Source: Cesiribacter sp964504565 (GTDB lineage: Bacteria > Bacteroidota > Bacteroidia > Cytophagales > Cyclobacteriaceae). Taken from it: 64,000 bases of DNA. The translations under genes and the position numbers were made by a program. The notes beneath the pieces are model-generated. The model was not told the DNA's origin, ran no database searches, and was given only the letters and a program-made list of their open reading frames with translations. The stretch covers positions 186,001 to 250,000 of the forward strand of contig CAZDEY010000001.1 in assembly GCA_964504565.1 (NCBI GenBank). Direction: 5' to 3'. Positions 34,488 to 43,322 of the stretch are shown piece after piece (the first letter of the stretch is position 1; each line of letters starts with the position of its first letter).

Positions 34488-37400
34488 TTACTGTTTCATT
34501 AACCTATGAGTAGAGGCCTTTCCGCCCTCACCTTCCAATTGTAGCAGATATACTCCCTGAGGCAGTTTTTCTACATTAAGGTTCAATTCGTTGGTATTCT
34601 CATCTAACTTTACTTGCTGTTGGCTAACTATACGACCTTCTAACGAAAGCACCGTTACGGTATAATTAATGCTGGTAACACCCGCCAACTTTACGGTAGC
34701 TATGGTGCTGGCCGGTTGTGGATATATGGTAACTTGTTGTTCCAGTTCATCATCGTTATCCGGGGCGATGTTAAAGAAGTTAGGGTCAAACCTTCCCGCC
34801 ATTGAAGCAGCACGGCTATTTGTCGGCAGGTCTTCAAATAAGTCCGGGCAGGTTATTATACCGTCTACATCGTAGCCATTGGCACTACCGAAAAAGTCGG
34901 CTTCATTACTGGTATCCGTTATGCGCACGTAACGGGCAAAAGGTATCTGACCGGCCTCATTGCCTACTACCGGGCTTATATCAATTTTAACGTTACGGCA
35001 GAAGGTTCCCGGTACGGTTACCCAGGTGTTACCGTCCGGGCTTAGCTCCAGCATAATGGTTTCGGGCGTTCCGCTTAGGCTACCGTTGTAGCAGCTACGC
35101 CAGCTCCATCCCCAAGTGGTTTCCACTATCATCATATCCGGATCGGTGCTGCCGCCATCGTATAGGTCAGAACCTAGTTTTAGGGTTAAGTGACCGCCAA
35201 AACCCAGGCTTACAAAGTTCCACAGGTTGGTTTCCTGCGGGGCACCTAAAGTTTTAGAGGCATCGCTACGCTTTGGTCCTAAATAACCCCGATCTTTGCG
35301 GTGGCCCTGCACAAATTCAATTACTTCGGTAGCGTAGCAACTAGCTTCGGTATTTTCATCTACAGTGCCGTCGCAGTCGTTATCCAATCCATCGCCGGCA
35401 ATTTCTGCAGCATCCGGGTTGCTGGCTGGGTTAGTATCATCACAATCTTCGCTGTTGCTAACGTAACCTGGCGGTTGGCTGCAAGCTTCCATAGTAACGT
35501 TTAAATCTCCAAAGCCGTCACCATCAGCATCAGCGTACCAGATACCAGGCTTATTATTTGCATCTCTATCATCACAATCCAAATTATTGCTTACCCACCT
35601 TGTGTAATTTACATCGCAGGCTATAGCTCTAACTTGGCCAGCGCCGTATCCATCACCATCATTATCTGCGTACCACTCAGTATTGGTACAATTTGCATCT
35701 ACGGTTATGTAAAGGGTATCCCGGGCTTCAAAGTTATAGGCATGAAGTACCCATAAATAATAGGTATGAGTGCCTAAGTGGGCTTCGTTAGGAAATTCTA
35801 CCCCATCTTCTTCGTTAAGGCTGTACATAGTAAAGTTATAAGGATAGGGTTCGGTAAAGGTTGGCAATTCCTGTTCCGGCCTAATTATATCAGCTGTAAA
35901 GGCAGCGGTTGAACCGAAGCTATAGCCAGGATTGATCATCATAAGCTGGCCTAAACCTACCGACATAGAATCCGGGCTATAAATTTCCGGCCCGTAATGT
36001 ACTTCGTAGTAAGAAATAGTATTTAGCTCGGCTCCGCTAATATTCTCTAAGGTTACATTGTATTCCATACCCCCAGATACATACTTCTCAAAATCATAGC
36101 TGACTTCAATAGTATAGGGAGTTACTCCGGTATAGGGCAGCGAAGGGCTGGCAATGTCTTGCCAGTTTTGGTAAGTAGTTGAGCCTGATGATACATTAGT
36201 GCTCCCGTCGGCCGTAATAGTCACTGTATCGTTGGGCACCGACGAATCTACGGTTATTTTAATAGTATACTCGTTGCCTGCTTCTAAAATACTACCAAAC
36301 GGAGTAGTTGAACCATTTTGATAAGCCTCTATACTTACGGAAAGCTCGGCCGGGGCTGGGTTTATGTTAGGATTTTGGTCATTAGTATCAGAATTATTGG
36401 TTACGTAGCGGGGGTCATCTATATTACATGCTATAGCCACTGCACTACCGGCCCCGTAGCCATCGCCGTCATTATCCAGATACCAATTTTTGTTTTCGCA
36501 ATTTTCGACTACTTCTATAGCTATGGTATCACGCAACTCAAATGGGTAGAGAGTATACAGAGAAATACTATAAAGGTGAGTTCCAATATGCTCCGAACCG
36601 GGTAAGCCATAATCTAAGCCGTTAATTGCAGCTATTCTTTCGTAGGTTTCAAAAGGGTAATTTAACTCTTCGCCAAACGGGGGTAAGCTTTGTGATAAAC
36701 GCTCAATATCTCGAGCATAAACTTCACCAAAAGAGAGATCAACATACCGGTACTCAGGCTTAAATACCATTTCCTGGGCGGTGGCTACAGTAATTTTACC
36801 CTCAGGAATTATAATTTCGGACTCAAAAATAATTTCATTGTAATAATTTATATTGTCCTTGTTACCCGTGGTATTGGTAGCTGTAATTACATAATCAAGA
36901 ACTCCTTGAGAGTACTGACCTAAATCATAGTCAATTTCTATAGTATACGGTGTTACCCCGGTGAATGGTAAATTTGGTTGAGCCATTTCACTCAAGTTTG
37001 GTAAGCTATTGGTTTCCCGAAAATAGTCTGAATTGGTTGCCCAAGTTCTGCTACTTGCTGAAGCTGAAATTGTAACCGTATCATTAGGTACTGAAGATTC
37101 TACGGTAATAACTGTTCGGTACTTATTTCCGGCAATAAATCGTCCGCTATGTACTTCGGAGTCTTCAGAGTAGTTTTGGTAAGTTATAATAGGTTTGCCC
37201 TGAGCTACTACATTCAGCGTTACAGAATAGCTCATATAGTCCGGATAATTCATTAATTCAATATTAAGCGTATGCATTCCAAGCTGCGCTGCTTCCGGTG
37301 TACCTTTTAGTGAAAGAAATTTAATTATACCGTGATCATCATTTACCTTATTAATGGCATAATAAACTTTTCCATTATTATACTTACCTACTTCTGCTTC

Positions 37401-38090
37401 TTGTACATAGCCATCTTCGTAGTGAGCTTCTAAGGTTAACCAGCTGACTTCTTCGTCGGAACTGAAGGAATTGCCCAGCACCATACCAATATCGGTTACA
37501 TCAAAATCGATAGCTTCATAAAAGGGTTTTGGTACTGGAATCGTATAGTCAAATTCGTTGCCTGCCACAGCTTCAAAAGTTAGGGTATCATCTTCTAACC
37601 CTAAGGTAGTACCGGAATAAATGTGTCCGTAGGAGGTATTGCCGGCGGCATCGGTGGCTTTCAGGGTGAAACGAGGGGTAAACATTGGAAAATTTTCCAG
37701 TGGGGCGAAGGATATACTCATGCTTACGGTATCCGCTCCGCTTACAACTTTGGCGGGCGAGGCTGTCAGGTAAGCGTAAGGATCGTACCCTAATTCATTC
37801 CACCACTCTAAATCCCCTTCAGACCAAGGTTCTAAAGGTAGTAATTCTAAGGTAACTTGGCCGGAGTTGTCAGTAACCATAAAGGTACCCTCCCCGGTGG
37901 TTCCGACTATAATGTCGTTTAGTGTATGGTCTGGAGTATTTAGGTCGTAATAGCCACCAAAAGAATCGTACTCAACGCCAATAAAAACCGGCGGGGTGGT
38001 ATCTTCTTGGGCGTAGAGCCGGGGAGAGAAGCCTAACAGAACGACTGCGTATAGTAGCCATTTAGTGTGGTTTGTAAAGGTTTTTTTCAT
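34488..38090 (-). CDS. Large secreted T9SS protein with MopE/thrombospondin-type calcium repeats
   Basis: The 1200-residue protein has a signal peptide (about 1-27), a beta-rich region, and two homologous modules of about 260 residues, each with SSVPNDTVTI, PYTGVTPYTIE and a closing Cys-rich WYxDNDGDGYGAG motif. MopE-type repeats follow (WYADADGDGFGD, then GDGLDNDCDGTVDE) with Asp-rich loops that should bind calcium. Next comes a discoidin-like or Ig-like region (about 930-1100) and a T9SS C-terminal sorting domain (VTIYPQPASTIATV, LPQGVYLLQLEG). It is probably a surface adhesin or structural protein. The internal duplication is clear in the sequence. It is monocistronic, with its own terminator. 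Confidence 0.85.
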   Translation of the reverse strand: MKKTFTNHTKWLLYAVVLLGFSPRLYAQEDTTPPVFIGVEYDSFGGYYDLNTPDHTLNDIIVGTTGEGTFMVTDNSGQVTLELLPLEPWSEGDLEWWNELGYDPYAYLTASPAKVVSGADTVSMSISFAPLENFPMFTPRFTLKATDAAGNTSYGHIYSGTTLGLEDDTLTFEAVAGNEFDYTIPVPKPFYEAIDFDVTDIGMVLGNSFSSDEEVSWLTLEAHYEDGYVQEAEVGKYNNGKVYYAINKVNDDHGIIKFLSLKGTPEAAQLGMHTLNIELMNYPDYMSYSVTLNVVAQGKPIITYQNYSEDSEVHSGRFIAGNKYRTVITVESSVPNDTVTISASASSRTWATNSDYFRETNSLPNLSEMAQPNLPFTGVTPYTIEIDYDLGQYSQGVLDYVITATNTTGNKDNINYYNEIIFESEIIIPEGKITVATAQEMVFKPEYRYVDLSFGEVYARDIERLSQSLPPFGEELNYPFETYERIAAINGLDYGLPGSEHIGTHLYSISLYTLYPFELRDTIAIEVVENCENKNWYLDNDGDGYGAGSAVAIACNIDDPRYVTNNSDTNDQNPNINPAPAELSVSIEAYQNGSTTPFGSILEAGNEYTIKITVDSSVPNDTVTITADGSTNVSSGSTTYQNWQDIASPSLPYTGVTPYTIEVSYDFEKYVSGGMEYNVTLENISGAELNTISYYEVHYGPEIYSPDSMSVGLGQLMMINPGYSFGSTAAFTADIIRPEQELPTFTEPYPYNFTMYSLNEEDGVEFPNEAHLGTHTYYLWVLHAYNFEARDTLYITVDANCTNTEWYADNDGDGYGAGQVRAIACDVNYTRWVSNNLDCDDRDANNKPGIWYADADGDGFGDLNVTMEACSQPPGYVSNSEDCDDTNPASNPDAAEIAGDGLDNDCDGTVDENTEASCYATEVIEFVQGHRKDRGYLGPKRSDASKTLGAPQETNLWNFVSLGFGGHLTLKLGSDLYDGGSTDPDMMIVETTWGWSWRSCYNGSLSGTPETIMLELSPDGNTWVTVPGTFCRNVKIDISPVVGNEAGQIPFARYVRITDTSNEADFFGSANGYDVDGIITCPDLFEDLPTNSRAASMAGRFDPNFFNIAPDNDDELEQQVTIYPQPASTIATVKLAGVTSINYTVTVLSLEGRIVSQQQVKLDENTNELNLNVEKLPQGVYLLQLEGEGGKASTHRLMKQ

Positions 38091-38162
38091 AAACGTGCAG
38101 TTTTAAAAAATGAGAAAAGTAACCTGCACTAAGTAGGTTAAGGAAGCCTAAAAAATCTACAG

Positions 38163-38199
38163 TAACACAACCTAGCTAATTTCGAACCAGGTTGTGTTA
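38163..38199 (-). terminator. Long hairpin after the inositol monophosphatase gene
   Basis: TAACACAACCT (38163-38173) is the exact complement of AGGTTGTGTTA (38189-38199), with a 15-base loop; a T-rich run lies 10 bases further on the minus strand. It probably ends the inositol monophosphatase transcript. The rest of 38091-38293 is AT-rich with no gene. Confidence 0.5.
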
Positions 38200-38293
38200 A
38201 AATAGTTTGCTCCAAGTGGAGAAAAAATCTACACTTAACTAAAAATTAATATTTTGTAGAATATACTTCTCTATTAATTAAACCTTTATATAC

Positions 38294-39103
38294 TTAATCT
38301 ACCTGGCTGCTGCTCCACCGTTCCTGAATAGCCGCCAGCACTTCCTGGTGAACTAACTGATTGGTAGCCAATATTTCGCGGCCGAACAGATAATCATCAC
38401 CGCCCTTAAAGTCGGTTACCTGCCCGCCGGCTTCCTGCACTATTATAATACCGCCGGCTACATCCCAGGCATTTAGGTTGTACTCATAAAACCCTTCAAA
38501 GCGGCCTATGGCAGTGTAGACTAAATCTACAGCGGCGCTGCCCATACGGCGTAACCCGTGGGTGTGTTCCATAAAGTAATTGAGTATGCTTAAGTACTCC
38601 GGCATGCGGCCAAAATCGTAGTAGGGGAAGCCGGTTGCCAACAGGCCATCTTTAAGTTTTTTAACCGGCGAAACTTGTATAGGCTTACCATTGCAAAATG
38701 CCCCGCCGCCGCGTGTAGCCCAAAAGCACTCATTTTGGTTTATTTCGTACACAATGCCTAGTACCAGCGTATTGCGGTACAGTAAACCTACACTTATAGC
38801 AAAGCAGGGCAGGCTGTGCAAAAAATTAGTGGTACCGTCCAGCGGGTCAATAATCCATTTATATTCCTGATCGCCGGCTTCGCCCGTACCCTCTTCGGCT
38901 ATAAAACCGCTGCCCGGTAATATTTTAGCCAAGCCCTTAACCAGTTTCTGTTCAGCCTCCTTATCTACGTAGCTGACCAAATCGTTCAGGCCTTTGTGTT
39001 CAATATTGCTGCGGTCAAAGTTTCGGCCCTCTTCTCTAATAAAAGCTCCTACTTGTTTTACTAAATCTACCGAGGGCTGAAGGATTGATTGGGGGTGAAC
39101 CAT
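38294..39103 (-). CDS. suhB: Inositol monophosphatase-family protein
   Basis: The 269-residue protein has the family's metal-site motifs: EEG in FIAEEGTGEAG, DPLDGTTNF (DPxDGT) and WDVAGGIIIVQEAGG (WDxAxG). These bind two or three magnesium ions and hydrolyse phosphate from inositol-1-phosphate or related sugar phosphates. It is a cytoplasmic enzyme of typical length (about 265 residues). Which of the SuhB-like substrates it uses cannot be told. It has no operon partner. Confidence 0.9.
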   Translation of the reverse strand: MVHPQSILQPSVDLVKQVGAFIREEGRNFDRSNIEHKGLNDLVSYVDKEAEQKLVKGLAKILPGSGFIAEEGTGEAGDQEYKWIIDPLDGTTNFLHSLPCFAISVGLLYRNTLVLGIVYEINQNECFWATRGGGAFCNGKPIQVSPVKKLKDGLLATGFPYYDFGRMPEYLSILNYFMEHTHGLRRMGSAAVDLVYTAIGRFEGFYEYNLNAWDVAGGIIIVQEAGGQVTDFKGGDDYLFGREILATNQLVHQEVLAAIQERWSSSQVD

Positions 39104-39254
39104 GGATTAATTACGAATTAGGAATTACGAATTGTTGAGGCTGAACAGCTAATAGTTTTAAACTTCCGTTAGGTATAGAATAAACTTGTTAACTCTACTC
39201 TTAAAAGTGCGGCAAGGTTAAAAAAAGCCGGTTCATTAACCAACGAGTCCAATG

Positions 39255-39863
39255 TTACTTACTATTTATTTGCCGAAAAGTTAGGTTTATGCGGGCAGTA
39301 GTTACCTTTTTGGTGGGCGGCAGGCGGTGCAGCCAGTGGCTTTGGGTAGTGCCTTTCATAATCAGCAGACTGCCGTTTTCCAGCCAAACATCCACCCGCT
39401 CTTTAGTTTGTTTATGCTTGAACGAAAACTTACGCTCGGCCCCCAAACTTACCGAGGCTATAGCCCCGTTCTTAACCAGTTCCTTTTCGGCGTCGCTGTG
39501 GTAGGCCATACCCTCCTGCCCGCTATGATACAGGTTAAGCAGGCACGAATTAAACTGTTCACCGCTGAGGCGTTCAATATGGGTTTTAATTTCCAGAAGC
39601 TCCGGGGTAAACGAAAGGGCTACCTTAGTAGTGCCCGAATAGCGGTAGGCAAACGGCTCAGCGGCGTACCAGGCTACCTTGCGTTTAGTTTCTATAGATT
39701 TACCGAAGATAACTGCCCGATCGGGTTGCCAGTCTATAGTTGTTAATAGTATATCTAAAAAGCTATTAGCTACCTCTTCCGAAAACATCGGCCCGTAGTA
39801 ATTTACTATGCCGTTGTACGGCAGCAGGTTTGGGCCGGGATTAGGGTTAGCTGGGTTGGGCAT
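39255..39863 (-). CDS. AlkB-family 2-oxoglutarate/Fe(II) dioxygenase
   Basis: The 202-residue protein has the iron ligands of the AlkB family: HxD in GMAYHSDAE and His in TQSHWLHRLPP, then the 2-oxoglutarate-binding Arg in TTARINLTFR. The SLLIMKGTTQSHWLHRLP segment is typical of the ALKBH2/3-like group, which removes methyl groups from alkylated bases in DNA or RNA. It is a single gene on the minus strand. Confidence 0.9.
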   Translation of the reverse strand: MPNPANPNPGPNLLPYNGIVNYYGPMFSEEVANSFLDILLTTIDWQPDRAVIFGKSIETKRKVAWYAAEPFAYRYSGTTKVALSFTPELLEIKTHIERLSGEQFNSCLLNLYHSGQEGMAYHSDAEKELVKNGAIASVSLGAERKFSFKHKQTKERVDVWLENGSLLIMKGTTQSHWLHRLPPTKKVTTARINLTFRQINSK

Positions 39864-40033
39864 AGTACTTCTATGAATGTAATAGCTGTACGGGAAAATT
39901 ATATGGAATATACACGCCTTGGTCTACATTCTTCGGGTAAGGGGTGGGTAGTTTCTATACTAACCAATCTACCGGCCTTGTCCTATTCAAAACCCAGAAA
40001 GAAGAAGAGCCTGCTAACCTAATATGCAATTAA

Positions 40034-40759
40034 CTAACCGGCTGGCTCCCCTATAGCCTCGGCAATTTTAACTACTAATTGTTCTACGGTATCGTTCTCG
40101 TAGTTAATATCTAATGGCGGATTAAATTTAACCGAAAGGTTGGTGCCTTTTTGCCTCAGTTTCAGGCCGGTTTTATCGAAGGCCTTGCGGAAGCCGTCTA
40201 CCCTTACCGGTACCACAATGGGTTTATACTGCTTAATGATATGAGCCGTACCCTTGCGCACCGGGGCGCCCGGCCGGGTAGTGCCCTGCGGAAAGGTAAT
40301 CAGCCAGCCATCGTTAACCGCTACGCCGATGGATTTAGTATCGTCGGGGTTAATTTCGCGCTTAATCATTTCATTGCCTTTGCGCCAGGTGCGGTCTACG
40401 CTTACGGCCCCGGCCAGGGCCAAAATGCGGGGAAGAAAGCCCTTTTCCATGGTTTCGCGGGCGGCTACGTAGTAGAGGTTCAGTTTGGGGTTGCCCAGGT
40501 AGTTGTTTTTTTCTATAGAATTAAGCTGACCGTGCTGCGTGGCAAATATGGCGTGGAACATAGCCACCACATCGGTAAAAATTGTTTGGTGGTTAGAAAC
40601 GAAGAGTACGCCCCGGGGCGGAAGCTCCAGCAACACCTCGCTGCCGGAAATATATAGGCTGTTGGTATCTAGAAAGCGCGCCCGGGTAGCCCGCCCCATC
40701 ATCTGGAAAATTTTCTTTTTCAGCCAAAGCGACTGACCAAACACATTCTTCTTCGCCAT
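40034..40759 (-). CDS. Lysophospholipid acyltransferase (PlsC-like)
   Basis: The 241-residue protein has SNHQTIFTDV (H57 and D63) and FPQGTTRPGAPV, the two main motifs of glycerolipid acyltransferases, which transfer fatty acyl groups to lysophosphatidic acid or related lipids at the inner membrane. The His-Asp pair is separated by five residues rather than the usual four; a Bacteroidota subgroup with NHQTYFADV-like motifs shows the same spacing (from memory). No strong membrane helix is seen. It is a single gene. Confidence 0.82.
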   Translation of the reverse strand: MAKKNVFGQSLWLKKKIFQMMGRATRARFLDTNSLYISGSEVLLELPPRGVLFVSNHQTIFTDVVAMFHAIFATQHGQLNSIEKNNYLGNPKLNLYYVAARETMEKGFLPRILALAGAVSVDRTWRKGNEMIKREINPDDTKSIGVAVNDGWLITFPQGTTRPGAPVRKGTAHIIKQYKPIVVPVRVDGFRKAFDKTGLKLRQKGTNLSVKFNPPLDINYENDTVEQLVVKIAEAIGEPAG

Positions 40760-40873
40760 AATTTTTCTTTTGCGGCTGCAAATTAAGAAAACCCTGGTAT
40801 ATGTATGGGAACTGAGCTGAGGGTGGAAGGTTAGGCGGGGATATTTTGCCTATTAGATTCTCAGCATATCTCT

Positions 40874-41106
40874 TTATTGGTCTATAGACTGCAAAGCAAG
40901 AGTGATATAATAGTCTCCCGGACTACCAAGGCTTAAGGCAGTTGGTTTTAATACGTAGGTTCTAACTAAATGCTGGTTGGTTTCTTGCTGAAACCTGATT
41001 GTCTGGAGACTATCGTTTATTAGGACTTCGAAGTCAGATAAGAGTCCGAAGAGGTAAAGCCTTCTAAGTTAGGAAAGTTTTCAAAGAGGTAAATCTGTTT
41101 TAGCAT
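40874..41106 (-). pseudogene. Frameshifted small ORF, unknown
   Basis: From an ATG at 41106 the frame reads MLKQIYLFENFPNLEGF... and stops at about 41020. In the next frame an open stretch continues as DFEVLINDSLQTIRF and ends SLGSPGDYYITLALQSIDQ-stop at 40874. The two parts look like one protein broken by a single-base shift near 41030. It contains one copy of a 44-bp repeat (41008-41051). No family is recognised. It lies 19 bases after the stop of the next upstream gene. Confidence 0.35.
41008..41051. repeat. 44-bp repeat, copy 1 (TTCGAA palindrome)
   Basis: GACTATCGTTTATTAGGACTTCGAAGTC and the following bases recur at 42608-42651 with few changes. The core GACTTCGAAGTC is a perfect palindrome. 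The copies are exactly 1600 bases apart and in the same orientation. Confidence 0.6.
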
Positions 41107-41124
41107 AAAGATTTATTATTCACT

Positions 41125-41565
41125 TTATAGCAAATAAATAGTAAATATAAGCCATGCTAAATTGAGCGTAAAAAGAATAGAATTTATTGAGAGCAGCAAA
41201 TTAATGTTAAAAACTTTCAAGTAAATTAACACAGCAATTGCAATTAAAAATATACCGGTGAAAATTATTGGCTCAGCCATATGCGAACCATAAAAACACA
41301 GTGGCACTGTAATTAAAGAGAAGTATATTAATATGAACATATAAACTACAACCTTATTGAAATTTTTCAGGGTACTAATAGTTAACCCACCAAGCATTGC
41401 GGTGAATGCTGCAATTATGGTGAAAAATTCCGCCCAACCTTGTGAACTAGGACTTGTATCAAGCATTACACTATACATACTGTAATAACTAACTAAAGCC
41501 ATAACTAAAGTAAGTAGTACAAGACTGTATAAAATTAAAACTCTATAAGATATTCCGTTTTTCAT
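41125..41565 (-). CDS. Four-helix membrane protein, unknown
   Basis: The 146-residue protein has four or five hydrophobic segments (about residues 9-28, 45-62, 71-90, 95-116 and 122-143) and almost no soluble domain. No motif is recognised. It is AT-rich and lies at the edge of the transposase/REP region. Confidence 0.5.
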   Translation of the reverse strand: MKNGISYRVLILYSLVLLTLVMALVSYYSMYSVMLDTSPSSQGWAEFFTIIAAFTAMLGGLTISTLKNFNKVVVYMFILIYFSLITVPLCFYGSHMAEPIIFTGIFLIAIAVLIYLKVFNINLLLSINSILFTLNLAWLIFTIYLL

Positions 41566-41649
41566 AGTAGCTGAGTAAGTAAGAGTTAATACAATTCAGT
41601 AAGCACGAACTAATAAGCCTTATCGATTTAAACAGTAATTTAAGTGATT

Positions 41650-41790
41650 GAGAATTATGTCCTTATACTCTATTCGTACAAAAACATCAAGCTAGCCGAC
41701 CATAGTAAAGGGTATAAAGCATACGCCCTACTGGTATTGTATTTTGTACCGATTTCCGCTTATGCTTTAAAATAAGTATTTAGCGGTTAG
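41650..41790 (-). pseudogene. Decayed copy of the RAYT transposase 5' end
   Basis: This stretch aligns with 42425-42575, the start of the transposase gene and its leader: TTCGTACAAAAACATCaAGC, TTTTGTACCGatTTCCGC and GCGGTTAG are shared. The start codon has changed (CAT to TAT on the plus strand), so the copy is dead. The rest of the 41566-41981 gap holds no gene apart from the REP palindrome at 41953. Confidence 0.65.
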
Positions 41791-41952
41791 ATTGGCTTAG
41801 TTCGTTATTATAGAATGAAATTATTAATTAATCTATACCTCCATCCCCCCTCAATTATGAATTTCTGCAGTAGCTGATCGGCTTTAATGTTGGCTTTGAA
41901 CTGGGTATTATATTTGATCCGCTATATGCATAGTTAAGCCCTATACTCTCGA

Positions 41953-41969
41953 CCTCGTTTGTAACGAGG
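41953..41969 (-). repeat. REP-like palindrome, copy 1 (inverted)
   Basis: CCTCGTT-TGT-AACGAGG forms a 7-bp stem with a 3-base loop just after the transposase stop. On the minus strand it reads TCCTCGTTACAAACGAGG followed by TCGAGAGTATAGGG, so it is inverted relative to the two copies on the other side of the transposase. Confidence 0.65.
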
Positions 41970-41981
41970 ATTCATGCTGCC

Positions 41982-42539
41982 CTAAACCATTAACTCTACC
42001 GCAACCAAGCCTTTGCCGCCAGCATAGTCAACAGCGCTGGAATATACGTACTCGTAGCTATTGGCCACAATGCCTTCTTTTACCGGATTATTATGAATGT
42101 AATCTAGTTTTTGTTGGGCAATTTGGGTTTCGTAGGCATATAGTTGAATGGCATGATTATCTGCCTTCCAGAATTTATATTGGCTAATTCGGGCATCTTT
42201 CTTACCCTCTCTTTCAAAATACCAAAGCAAAAAGTTTCTTCTACTCTCTGGTATTTCTTTTATAGCCGCTACAATTTGCTTGGCCGTATGCTTCTTAAAG
42301 TCTCTGATGATGGCTGATAAATTATAACCCTCTTGGCAGCTTAAAACTAGGTGTATATGACTTGTCATGAGGCACCAGGCATGTACCAGTAGGCCTTTCT
42401 CTTTTATGCAGTAGTTTAGGCTATTGACGATAATATCCTTGTATTCTCTTCGTACAAAAACATCGAGCCAGCCTACTACGGTAAAGGTTACAAAGTAATA
42501 GCCTTGCTGATCTTGAATTTTGTACCGGTCTCCGCTCAT
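41982..42539 (-). CDS. REP-associated tyrosine transposase (RAYT, Y1_Tnp)
   Basis: The 185-residue protein is a single-domain HUH enzyme: YYFVTFTVVGWLDVF, the metal-binding HxH in LMTSHIHLVL and the catalytic Tyr in QKLDYIHNNPVKEGIV. RAYTs are related to IS200/IS605 TnpA, nick single-stranded DNA at REP hairpins and are thought to spread REP elements. All catalytic motifs are intact. REP-like palindromes lie on both sides (41953, 42579, 42735) in opposite orientations, and two broken copies of its 5' end lie at 41650-41790 and 42621-42722. Confidence 0.92.
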   Translation of the reverse strand: MSGDRYKIQDQQGYYFVTFTVVGWLDVFVRREYKDIIVNSLNYCIKEKGLLVHAWCLMTSHIHLVLSCQEGYNLSAIIRDFKKHTAKQIVAAIKEIPESRRNFLLWYFEREGKKDARISQYKFWKADNHAIQLYAYETQIAQQKLDYIHNNPVKEGIVANSYEYVYSSAVDYAGGKGLVAVELMV

Positions 42540-42578
42540 ATTTCAATATAAGCTTATGGCGGTTAGGATAGCATAAAT

Positions 42579-42595
42579 CCTCGTTGCAAACGAGG
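42579..42595 (+). repeat. REP-like palindrome, copy 2
   Basis: CCTCGTT-GCA-AACGAGG, followed by ACTAGTTGGGG, about 40 bases upstream of the transposase start. Same orientation as copy 3. Confidence 0.68.
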
Positions 42596-42607
42596 ACTAG
42601 TTGGGGG

Positions 42608-42651
42608 GACTATCGTTTATTCAGGCTTCGAAGTCAGAGAAGACTACGAAG
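42608..42651. repeat. 44-bp repeat, copy 2
   Basis: Counterpart of 41008-41051 (GACTATCGTTTATTCAGGCTTCGAAGTC...). It lies next to copy 2 of the REP palindrome and inside the truncated RAYT fragment. Confidence 0.6.
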
Positions 42652-42695
42652 AAGTTGGCTTGCGGATCTTGTATTTTATACCGATCTCCGCTCAT
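42621..42695 (-). pseudogene. Truncated RAYT copy (24 codons)
   Basis: From an ATG at 42695 the frame reads MSGDRYKIQDPQANFFVVF and stops at 42621. The first ten residues equal those of the intact RAYT (MSGDRYKIQD), and the upstream leader is also similar to 42722. It is a 5'-end fragment cut off by the 44-bp repeat. Confidence 0.65.
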
Positions 42696-42734
42696 GTTCC
42701 AACATAATATTTTGTTAGTTAGCTTAGCTACAAT

Positions 42735-42751
42735 CCTCGTTGCAAACGAGG
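42735..42751 (+). repeat. REP-like palindrome, copy 3
   Basis: CCTCGTT-GCA-AACGAGG, identical to copy 2, followed by GCGAGTAGGGG. It lies upstream of the truncated RAYT fragment, just as copy 2 lies upstream of the intact gene, so a RAYT start plus REP unit occurs twice in tandem. Confidence 0.68.
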
Positions 42752-42815
42752 GCGAGTAGGGGTACTTGTTTGTTGTTTAGCCTATTTATATAGTTTTTGC
42801 TAATATTGTTACAAT

Positions 42816-43322
42816 ATGAATATTTCGGAATTTGCTGGTCAGCACCCTGTGTATTATGGACTTATATCAGGTTTTCTAGGCTTTGTGTTAGCTACATTAG
42901 GAAACTTATTTTTGACGGATGCTTATGCCTATATCAAAAGAAAATTCGTGAAAGGAAATAAACCTAAAGTTCGCTTTACGTATTCGGTATTTAATAATAG
43001 TTCGCATGGATCGAAGCCAAGAGTTTACAATTTCAGACAAGACATAGAAATCAAGAATATTGACTCGGAAACTATATACGATGTTGTTATAGAATCTCTG
43101 GATGAACAAGGAATAAAGGTATTATACCAAGTTGACCACCTGACACCCGATCAGGGATATAAGTTCGGATTTAATAAAGAGGTATTATACAAAGACCCCG
43201 GAAAGCCTCATTTAGCATATAAATTGCTGCCTTATAACTATACTAAGCCTAATTTGAAATTATATTTTAAAAATAAGAACGGGCATAGATTTGAATCTCT
43301 AGCCAACAGAATTGAAAAATAA
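42816..43322 (+). CDS. Single-pass membrane protein, unknown
   Basis: The 168-residue protein has one transmembrane helix near the start (about residues 12-34), followed by a basic stretch (KRKFVKGNKPKVRF) and a beta-rich cytoplasmic-side domain. No family is recognised. It is AT-rich and ends one base from the stop of the convergent small membrane protein gene. Confidence 0.5.
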   Translation: MNISEFAGQHPVYYGLISGFLGFVLATLGNLFLTDAYAYIKRKFVKGNKPKVRFTYSVFNNSSHGSKPRVYNFRQDIEIKNIDSETIYDVVIESLDEQGIKVLYQVDHLTPDQGYKFGFNKEVLYKDPGKPHLAYKLLPYNYTKPNLKLYFKNKNGHRFESLANRIEK

